Assembly (NCBI GenBank): GCA_947044365.1
Contig: OX345639.1
Span: 9,666,218-9,730,217, forward strand
DNA length: 64,000 nt
Direction of reading: 5' to 3'
Source of the DNA: Petrosia ficiformis
Taxonomy: Eukaryota > Porifera > Demospongiae > Haplosclerida > Petrosiidae
The stretch's first letter is position 1. Every line of letters starts with the position of its first letter. The position numbers were made by a program, and so were the translations under genes. The notes below the pieces were generated by a model, which worked only from the letters and a program-made list of their open reading frames with translations, did no database searches and had not been told where the DNA came from. Shown here in pieces: positions 11,983 to 20,700 of the stretch.

Positions 11983-13063
11983 ATGTCATATCCTTGTTTA
12001 CGTTTACACAGCATTATGTCTTTCTTTTCGTTTTGTTTGCTTTCTTTCCTCCTTGTTCCTGAGGTACTTGGATGTAGTTGTGCTAATGATTTTCAGTCTC
12101 AAACACGTAGGAGTGCCATCTGTGATGATTTCCAATGGCAGAATGATGTGTACTCGGCTACAGTAGAGGCAGCTTACTGCAAGTGTCTTCCTGGCAATAC
12201 AACAGAGAAGTTCTCTTGTATTAGATATTGGCAGACAGAGGGTGGTGATATTGAAGGGATGACACAATCCACTTACAGTTGTAATGTTAATCGGAGAATA
12301 CGTTATTACTTTATTGAATGCTCTGAAGTGACCGCATCTGCTACTGGTTCTAATAGTAAGTTATGACCTCTCATTTTTTTTGTGTGACCTCTGTAAGATC
12401 AAAGTGGGTGCACTTTCTTTGTAATAGGCATCATTGGATCTAACCATAGATACCTGTAGTCTTTGCACAGGTCATGTACCATAGCACAGCTTAGGGCAGG
12501 GCTGACCATAGATACTCTTGTATCTATGGTTTCACTATACTATAAATAAACTTCACATAGAATTGTTACTGTAGGCCAAACTGTTGATCCTATAACATTT
12601 CCGATTACTAATTTAAGTAATGAAACTGACTGTGGATTTGATGATTATACAAAAGGAGAAGGATGTGATCTTGCTATACCTTGTTTCTATACTCTAAAAG
12701 TTGGTGATGTTTACAAAGGAAACTACACTGTGAGTACACTATATAGCTAAGTGAATTATTTGAACTATTTCATTATCTCATTCATAGAATGGTGAGAAAT
12801 TAAACACCTCTGGACCAGATGTCCTTAGTAGTTGTGGTCAGTACGGTAGAGTATTGGAGATTGGAGAACATTATTTAGTTGGTATAGGAGGTTTTTGTGA
12901 ACCTATAAGTGCATGGTCTACAGTAGATTCTTACAGTGCAAATGAGTTTGAATTACTTGGTCAGTTAATGAATGGAACTAGTGATGATGTTTGTGGTTCA
13001 GCCATTATAACAACTTCCTTCACTACTCTCTTGCTCCTGTTGTTGATTGCTTTGTACATGTAG
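11983..13063 (+). CDS. GPI-anchored NTR/TIMP-like secreted protein (copy 1)
   Basis: Not a named orthologue. Exons end and start at 12355/12575 and 12729/12788; 267 residues from the first ATG (11983) or 256 from 12016. The second ATG gives a neat signal peptide (MSFFSFCLLSFLLVPEVLG) with cleavage before CSC. A mature N-terminal Cys-x-Cys is the hallmark of TIMP/netrin-type NTR domains, and the rest fits: a central VGDVYKGNYT strand, SSCGQYGRVLEIGEHYLVGI and spaced cysteines through CEPISAW. It has NxT/NxS glycosylation sites. The C-terminus (small residues GTSDDVCGS, then TTLLLLLLIALYM) is a typical GPI-attachment signal. It should sit on the cell surface; whether it inhibits metalloproteases as TIMPs do is unknown. 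Its start is only 29 bases past the DNAJC17 stop. Confidence 0.75.
12514..12539. repeat. Perfect hairpin in NTR copy 1 intron 1
   Basis: ACCATAGATAC and GTATCTATGGT form an 11-base perfect stem around the 4-base loop TCTT. The same palindrome in copy 2 is split by the TIR element, so copy 1 shows the empty site. Confidence 0.85.
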
Positions 13064-13202
13064 CATTATATGTAAACTTCTTCCGTGTCAATATCTTTAA
13101 TGTACAGATATATTGCCTGTATATAAAATATATATATATATACATATATATAATTATGTTTTTACAGATTTTCAAAAAAAAAACACACTTGATAAATCAA
13201 TA

Positions 13203-13241
<39 letters not shown>

Positions 13242-13364
13242 TACATAATTATATATATTTATATATAGACAGTTTCAATCACAGTGATTATGAAATGCCA
13301 TAAATTATACAAAAAAAAACAAATTGAGAATGAATCGAAAAAGGGGCCAACATCACAATAAAAA
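13064..13364. other. AT-rich spacer after NTR copy 1
   Basis: Contains TA and A runs (13128-13260), and from about 13267 it matches the 3' flank of TECPR2 (17666-17763). No gene seen. Confidence 0.7.
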
Positions 13365-13519
13365 CTAAGTTACTTCCCAGCCTTCTACTTCAATTCCCAT
13401 TTCCAACTCGTCTTTCTCTTTCTGTCGATTTTCCTGATGTACAGCAAAAACCTTAGACTTCTGTTTCATCACAGCACTTTTTCTCCTATCAGCCACTCGG
13501 AAGCTTTTGCCAATAGTTA
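13365..13519 (-). pseudogene. TECPR2: Truncated duplicate of the TECPR2 3' end
   Basis: Closely matches the last coding bases and stop of TECPR2 (17764-17960) on the same strand. About 45 bases are missing internally (after the part matching CTCCTATCAGCCA), and homology stops at 13519, where the second DNAJC17 unit begins. It is too short and broken to encode anything useful. It marks the right end of duplication unit 1 and shows that the duplicated block originally reached into TECPR2. Confidence 0.93.
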
Positions 13520-13538
13520 GTGGCCGTGGTCAGCAATC

Positions 13539-15208
13539 ATGGCAGAGTCTCTATTGAAGGAGTTAGGTGTTGAAGACTTATATGGGTTTCTTGGAGTCTC
13601 CAATACAGGATCAGAAAATGAAGTAAACTACTGCAAATGTATGATTTACAAATTAATTATGATTTCTTTCAGGTGACCAAAGCATATCGCAAGAAAGCCC
13701 TCAGGTATCATCCTGATAAGAATCCTGATGACCAAACAGTGGGTTAATAAAATAATGAAGTATTATTATTCATTTATAATTATTATTAACTACATTATTT
13801 TACTCAAATTCATTGCTTTTGTCATGTACTATATAATTGAAGTCAGAACCATAGTACTTGAAATCATCCATATTGCATTAAACATTGCGTGTACCTCACT
13901 ACCAAATATGTGTCCTTGTGTTAACCTGGGTATATTAGTGTTTTATGGGTTAGTCTACTATAGTGCTCACTTCTCAGCCCTTCATATATATATATATACT
14001 GCTTTTGATTTGCGATCTATATATATACATAATTATAATATTACATCAATATTATATATATAAATTATATGTATAATTATGTACATAATTATACTACACT
14101 GTTTTTAATTACAGCTGAAATGTTCCAGAAGCTGTCTTGTATATACGGTATTCTTACAGATCCTGCTGCTAAAGTGAGCTACCATGATTATGAACTTTAA
14201 AATAAATTATTGAACTCCAGGCTGCATATGACAAATGGTTGAAAGTTCGAGAAAAAGTAAAGAGGAGAAATGAAGAATTAAGTGCTAAAAGAAGAAAGTT
14301 AAAAGAGAGTATGTAATTTATATTTTTATTACCTTTTTAAGCACTCAGTTTCTTCGTAGCACTTGAAAGTAAAGAGAATGATCATTATGCAACATTAGCA
14401 GCTGAACACGAGGCTAGGGAACTAATGAAATCACAGGTAACTCTTAAGTCAAGTTAAACAATCTAATATATACATAATAGAATTAAATATCTATAGATCA
14501 ATACCTGTGTGTAGTATATACCAGGATTAAGTATTTACCTAACTAGATTGAGCGTCTTCGTGAAATGAGTTTCGAAATTGTTCAAAAACAAGAACAAATT
14601 CTCAGAAAAAACATGAAAATTATTCAAGAAGGAGATGGTGAATATAAATATCCCAGTCGTTGGTTGGCATGGTAATATTGACTCTTTATAGATTCTGGAG
14701 ATGACAGTGATGTTGTTATACAGGCAGTTTGGGACAGAAGTACACATAACTACACACTAGAAGAACTTCATGATATTTTCAGTAGGGTGTGTGAATATAC
14801 AATATCTAATATAATATTAATGTATAGTCACAATGTAATAGTTCAGTATAAGTATATTTTATATCTACTAATCTAAATGACTATAATATACTATATATTA
14901 GTATGGGCAATTGGAGCAAATTCTGCCCTCTAAAAAGAAAAACAAAGTACTGATTTCGTTCCAAAGACCTTATGATGCTGTAAGTATAGGCCCATTTTTA
15001 TTCTATAGTATGGGAATGAAGTTTATTATTAATATAGGTGAATGCTGTGAAAGAGTTGTCTGATACGTTCCAATTTAAATGGATATCTGGAGAACCGCCA
15101 AAGATCATCCATCATAAGAGACCAAGTAGTCAACGAGATGATGAGGAAGATTATGAAAGAGCTGTGTTAGAGAGATTACATCAAGCACAAGAGAGAAAAC
15201 AAGATTAA
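13539..15208 (+). CDS. DNAJC17: DNAJC17 (copy 2)
   Basis: Same exon structure as copy 1, with all splice sites and the reading frame preserved and the HPD motif intact. Differences seen include Ala to Gly and Lys to Asn in the first exon (NTGSENE), Ala to Val after DDQT, and Arg to Cys in LSCIYG; the RRM-like part and tail are nearly identical. Only about 20 bases upstream of the ATG are shared with copy 1; beyond that lies the TECPR2 fragment. This copy has therefore lost the LSM1-side promoter sequence. It may be expressed from a new promoter, weakly or not at all. The open frame suggests either recent duplication or retained function. Confidence 0.88.
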
Positions 15209-15241
15209 TAGAATTATTAATAAAAATAATTAATTACTGTG

Positions 15242-16750
15242 ATGTCATATCCTTGTTTACACAGCATTATGTCTTTCTTTTCGTTTTGTTTGTTTTCTTT
15301 CCTCTTTGTTCCTGAGGTATTTGGATGTAGCTGTCTTATTGGTTATCAGTCTCAAACTCGTAGGAGTGCCATCTGTGATAATTTCCAATGGCAAAATGAT
15401 GTGTACGCAGCTACAGTAGAGGCAGCTTACTGCAAGTGTCTTCCTGGCAATACAACAGAGAAGTTCTCTTGTATTAGATATTGGCAGACAGAGGGTGGTG
15501 ATATTGAAGGGATGACACAATCCACTTACAGTTGTAATGTTGATCGGATAATAAGTTATTACTTTATTGAATGCTCTGAAGTGACCACATCTGCTACTGG
15601 TTCTAATAGTAAGTTATGACCTCTCATTTTTTTTGTGACCTCTGTAAGATCAAAGTGGGTGCACTTTCTTTGTAATAGGTATCATTGGATCTAACCATAG
15701 ATACCTGTAGTCTTTGCACAGGTCATGTACCATACCATAGCACTGCTTAGGGCGGGGCTGACCATAGATAACTCTAGTCTCGCGAGCCAGACCCATACCA
15801 TGAGAAAGGGTCTGGTTGCATGCTATACATCAGTTTGTTCTGGGAAGCCGTATGACAACACAAATGCAATATGATGTAATAGACACACCTTTTCCAAATC
15901 CTGTTGGTAATATCACAAATACGTCTCTTTTGTAAAAAAAAAAGGCATAATGGCTTCCTTCTGTTTTGCTTTCAATGACTCATACCCCATATCCAATGTT
16001 ACTTTATCGATCACTGCTTCCAGCTCCATTTTTCTAAACGTGACGTCATGAAATGGGTGTATAAACATTATGTATCATGACGTTCTGCAATCTGATTGGG
16101 GCGCAGCTTTTCATGCGCCTGGAACAAACTGATGTATAGCATGCAACCAGACCCTTTCTCATGGTATGGGTCTGGCTCGCGAGACTAAGATAACTCTTGT
16201 ATCTATGGTTTGACAATACTGTAAAGTGAATTAATAAACTTCACATAGGATTGTTATTGTAGGTCAAACTGTTGATCCTATAACATTTCCGATTACTAAT
16301 TTAAGTAATGAAACTGACTGTGGATTTGATGGTTATGCAAAAGGAGAAGGATGTGATCTTACTGTACAACCTTGTTTCTATACTCTAAAAGTTGGTGATG
16401 TTTACAAAGGAAACTACACTGTGAGTACACTAGCTAAGTGAATTATTTGAACTATTTCATTATCTCATTCATAGAATGGTGAGAAATTAAACACCTCTGG
16501 ACCAGATGTCCTTACTAGTTGTGGTCAGTACGGTAGAGTATTGGAGATTGGAGAACATTATTTAGTTGGTATAGGAGGTCCTTGTGAACCTATAAGTGAA
16601 TGGTCTACAGTAGATTCTTACAGTGCAAATGAGTTTGAATTACTTGGTCAGTTAATGAATGGAACTAGTGATAATGTTTGTGGTTCAGCCATTATAACAA
16701 CTTCCTTCACTACTCTCTTGCTCCTGTTGTTGATTGCTTTGTACATGTAG
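15242..16750 (+). CDS. GPI-anchored NTR/TIMP-like secreted protein (copy 2)
   Basis: Paralogue of the gene at 11983. Exons are 15242 (or 15269)-15608, 16263-16420 and 16475-16750; 257 residues from the second ATG. It keeps the signal peptide, the N-terminal Cys-x-Cys (now CSCLIGYQ), the SCGQYGRVLEIGEHYLVGI core and the GPI signal. Changes include one extra codon in exon 2 (LTVQP for LAIP), GGPCEPISEW for GGFCEPISAW, and NGTSDNV for NGTSDDV. Intron 1 carries the 413-base TIR element. The end of its last exon is unit 1 of a 13-unit tandem array, so the mRNA would carry a long repetitive 3'UTR unless polyadenylated early. Confidence 0.75.
15766..15774. repeat. Target-site duplication, left
   Basis: AGATAACTC, repeated exactly at 16188-16196, flanks the TIR element. 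The unduplicated form is in copy 1 (one base shorter) within the palindrome at 12514-12539. Confidence 0.85.
15775..16187. mobile_element. 413-bp DNA transposon with 66-bp perfect TIRs, carrying a helicase 5' fragment
   Basis: The ends TAGTCTCGCGAGCC and GGCTCGCGAGACTA begin inverted repeats identical over 66 bases, running inward to TTTGTTC. A smaller palindrome (CCAGACCC / GGGTCTGG) lies within each TIR. The flanking 9-base duplication AGATAACTC and a clean empty site in copy 1 show true insertion. Long TIRs with a 9-base duplication recall Mutator/MULE-type elements, but family placement is inference. It has no transposase and is non-autonomous. The interior encodes the start of a RecQ-like helicase. 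Confidence 0.88.
15838..16029 (-). pseudogene. RecQ-type helicase 5' fragment inside the TIR element
   Basis: From the ATG at 16029 the frame reads VTLDMGYESLKAKQKEAIM, then a run of ten A (T on the coding strand) shifts the frame, and reading resumes as KRDVFVILPTGFGKG. This is the motif 0 / Walker A region of RecQ-family SF2 helicases (Gln motif followed by LPTGFGK). It stops at the TIR, so motifs Ia-VI are absent. Upstream on the same strand are a CRE-like TGACGTCA and a CCAAT box, as if a promoter was captured together with a first exon. Confidence 0.7.
16188..16196. repeat. Target-site duplication, right
   Basis: AGATAACTC, identical to 15766-15774. Confidence 0.85.
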
Positions 16751-17530
16751 CAGCCATTATAACAACTTCCTTCACTACTCTCTTGCTCCTGTTGTTGATT
16801 GCTTTGTACATGTAGCAGCCATTATAACAACTTCCTTCACTACTCTCTTGCTCCTGTTGTTGATTGCTTTGTACATGTAGCAGCCATTATAACAACTTCC
16901 TTCACTACTCTCTTGTTCCTGTTGTTGATTGCTGTGTACATGTAGCAGCCATTATAACAACTTCCTTCACTACTCTCTTGTTCCTGTTGTTGATTGCTTT
17001 GTACATGTAGCAGCCATTATAACAACTTCCTTCACTACTCTCTTGCTCCTGTTGTTGATTGCTTTGTACATGTAGCAGCCATTATAACAACTTCCTTCAC
17101 TACTCTCTTGTTCCTGTTGTTGATTGCTGTGTACATGTAGCAGCCATTATAACAACTTCCTTCACTACTCTCTTGTTCCTGTTGTTGATTGCTTTGTACA
17201 TGTAGCAGCCATTATAACAACTTCCTTCACTACTCTCTTGTTCCTGTTGTTGATTGCTGTGTACATGTAGCAGCCATTATAACAACTTCCTTCACTACTC
17301 TCTTGTTCCTGTTGTTGATTGCTTTGTACATGTAGCAGCCATTATAACAACTTCCTTCACTACTCTCTTGTTCCTGTTGTTGATTGCTTTGTACATGTAG
17401 CAGCCATTATAACAACTTCCTTCACTACTCTCTTGTTCCTGTTGTTGATTGCTTTGTACATGTAGCAGCCATTATAACAACTTCCTTCACTACTCTCTTG
17501 TTCCTGTTGTTGATTGCTTTGTACATGTAG
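16686..17530 (+). repeat. 13-unit, 65-bp array of the GPI-signal/stop sequence
   Basis: Exactly thirteen 65-base units (845 bases). Each runs from CAGCCATTATAAC to TACATGTAG and encodes, in the first unit, the last 21 codons of NTR copy 2 plus its TAG stop. Units vary mainly at two sites (CTCCTG/TTCCTG and GCTTTG/GCTGTG). Because 65 is not a multiple of three and each unit carries the stop, only unit 1 is translated. Copy 1 has a single unit. Confidence 0.97.
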
Positions 17531-17763
17531 CATTATATATAAACTTCTTTCATGTCAATGTACAGATATATTGCCTGGATATTATATATAATTATGTTTT
17601 TTTTAAAGATTTTCAAAAAAAACACACTTGATAAATCAATTAAAAAAATTACATATATACAATAGACAGTTTCAATCGTAGTGATTATGAAATGCCATAA
17701 ATAATACCAAAAAAAAAACAAATTTAGAATGAATCGAAAAAGGGGCCAACATCACAATTAAAA

Positions 17764-20700
17764 CTAAATTACTTCCCAGCCTTCTACTTCAATTCCCATT
17801 TCTAACTCGTCTTTTTCTTTCTGCCGATTTTCCTGATGTACAGCAACAACCTTAGACTTCTGTTTCATCACAGCACCTTTTTCTCCTATCAGCCATAACT
17901 CGCCTGATGGACTAGCAGATAAAGTGTCAAATTTTCCCGGAAGCTTTCGCCAATAGTTACCAGCAGGATTGCTTTCTGTAATTCCTTGTCGACAAAGTAC
18001 CTCACCATCAAGTGAGAGAGCAAATATTCTTCCACAAGCAGCCGATATATTTTTAACAGGCTGTCCATTGATGACTTCCCAAGACGTACCCACTGGGAAA
18101 TCTGATGTCACACCTTTTCTAACATAAGCACAATTCTGTTTATCAAATGTCCAAACCAACCAGTCATCAGGACTAACTACTACACTCTTAAACAAGATCG
18201 TACTATCTACTTGTATCCATGCTGGAGACATCCCTGTTCCAGGTTCACGAGGATGGATCCCGAATCTGAAATGTACGTGCCCAAGATGATCAACTGCCCA
18301 AGCAACATTCGTTCCAATTGCTAGGCGATTTATTTGCAAATTTTGCATGTTTGTTGCAAGCTCGATAAATTCCCAAGAGTGTCCTTCAGGTGTCTGTTCG
18401 CATATACCTTGACGAGACCAAATTCCATACTTTGTTAGAACCCAAACAGCTGAAGGAGATGTTGTGAGGAGACTTACTGGTCCCTGACATTCAATAGCCT
18501 TTGCTTTCTCTGAAGATAGCAAACAGAAAAGCTCTTCATCATCTCGTATAATCCATGGTGAGATATTAGAAACAGAAATCTGTTTCCAACAGCTGACACT
18601 AAGCAGATCATCTGTACAGGCAGGCTCATAAGTATAACCTGTAGTTACTTTCCAACAGGCATGTAGTTGATTGTCATGTGTTAATAGACAGATACCACTT
18701 TGAGCACAGGCAGAAAGTGCCAAAAAACGATTACTACCACCACCCATGAGAGATGTAACAGACTGCAGAATACTATTAGAACGTTCAATGGATATCACTT
18801 GCCACAGCGATTGTGCACTTGAAGGAGGCTGCTTGCTAATAGATCCAACAGCTACTTCCCACCAAGGTCCACCTCCCTCTGGCTCAAAAATGCTCGCACC
18901 ACAACGAAACCATAACCTGCTGTTAAAATCAATCCCCCAGACTATTCCAGAATCCACAACACTAATGGCAGCAAATAATGGCGATTTCACATCCTTCCAT
19001 TCCCTACCGGCAGGATGTGAACCAGATATGCTTTCTCTAACGTAAACCTTCCCTGTGCAATCCAAACCCCATACTATGTTGTTACAACATGCTATTTGGA
19101 CAAATGGGATAGATGGTTTTACCTCAATCCATATCTTACCTTCGGGAAACGTTTCACAGACTCCCTTACGAAAAAGGACTTTGCTATCTGTTGTAATAGC
19201 CCAGACTGAACTGTGATCACATGAGACCCATTTTATACTTTTGGACAAGTGACTATTTCGAGTTACATTGTACCAAACTGCACCAGTTGGATTAATCTCA
19301 CTAATACCCTGACGAGCATATGCTTGATGATGATAAACACCCCACACGATCTTACCATTAGCAGAGGATGATATATACGACACGGGCTTCTTCAAACCTT
19401 GCCAATCGCGTCCACCATTAGACGGGTTGGACCAATATATGGCATTCCTTGAGTTGATAAGCCATAAGGACGTAGATGATAAACACATGGACTGGATAGA
19501 ATAATGACTTGGTTGAGGAACTAGGTTCCAAATATCAGCTGTATGACTCTCAATTACATCTACTTGTTGATCTTCATTTTCTTTACAAACAGGTAACGGT
19601 GCTTCAACTCTTCTACGACTTGCTATGACTGCTGTGTCATCCATTCCCGAAGATTGATCTGATTTATCTACTAGTTTACCAACTAAAGAGTAAAAATCTG
19701 ATGCCATTACTGACTCACGTTTTTCATGTTCGAACATTTCATCTTCACTGTCTGTGTCAGAGAACAATGGACGATCAGGATTCTCTTCAACGCTGCTCAT
19801 AGAATAGGAATGAGAAGACTGATGGCTTTCAATTTGATTGGAAGGACTTTCATCTACAGTAATAGATGTGACATTTTCAACATCATATTGTTCTGTAACT
19901 ACAGAAGAAATAAAACCAGCCGATTTCATCAAAGCCTTATCGTCATCATCATCAAACAATGATTTCTCACCATCTTGTACAGATGGTTGAAACAGCAAAT
20001 CACTTGGATCAACAAAGAATGCATTGGCACGTCCTCTTGTTATACCAGGAGATGTATTCTTTGTTTCTCTGGACTCATTTGGTAATACTATACACTGCAT
20101 TTCATTTTCATTGTTAACTAAACACTTTTCTTCCTCTATTTGATTCCACAATTCATCACGATTTTCCTGAGGTACGTTATCCTCCATTCCTTCTGACACT
20201 CTCTTGGGCTGGCTATAATTAATATCTAATAGATCTGTTTCATCTTCTTGATGAACAGAATCAACAGAATCTACAGAATCTACAGGTGCAACGTCCCTGG
20301 AGTTTGATTCTTGCTTTGATGCATCTTGCACCAACTCCAATGTTTTGCTATCAGATATGCAGATCTCGATTTTGGGATCTTTATCGATAGAAGTGTCTCC
20401 ACTAAATGTGTGCTCAATAGGTGGTGTGTTCAAAGGAGAAACACCTTCCTCTTCATCTACTATTTCTGTTAATCTCTCTAGAGATGAATGAGTACCTAAA
20501 ATAGGACCAATGATTAGTTATGCACTCTAGTGAATGGTTACATAGCTTGGCACTATAATGATATTAAAGGTCATTCATGTTCACCTTGACCTCAGAAAAA
20601 TGTTCGTAACTTTATTTTGGAAGGACCAACAATCTCTTTACCAACATCATTTTCATATAATTATCCTTCCTGTTCTTTTTTGTGTATGTCAAATTATAAT

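Larger units (their letters stand above)
10300..13519 (+). repeat. Tandem segmental duplication, unit 1
   Basis: Starts about 17 bases before the DNAJC17 ATG and ends inside a copy of the TECPR2 3' end. It matches 13520 to about 17960 closely through both genes, including introns. Unit 1 lacks the 413-base TIR element and the 65-base array present in unit 2. Confidence 0.9.
13520..17960 (+). repeat. Tandem segmental duplication, unit 2
   Basis: Second copy of the DNAJC17-NTR-TECPR2-tail block. It is longer than unit 1 because of the 413-base TIR element in NTR intron 1 and the expanded 65-base array at the NTR 3' end. Exons differ from unit 1 by scattered substitutions; both units keep open frames. 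Confidence 0.9.

Noticed and set aside
12004..12267. Minus-strand 87-aa ORFs opposite both NTR copies
   Set aside because: Conservation between copies follows from the duplication; the plus strand has signal peptide, NTR core and GPI signal.
16686..17530. CRISPR-like array
   Set aside because: Units are contiguous and identical in length with no spacers, and each matches the adjacent coding end; this is a minisatellite in an animal genome.
18746..19962. Plus-strand ORFs within the TECPR2 terminal exon
   Set aside because: They are antisense shadows of a long coding exon with clear TECPR repeats on the minus strand.
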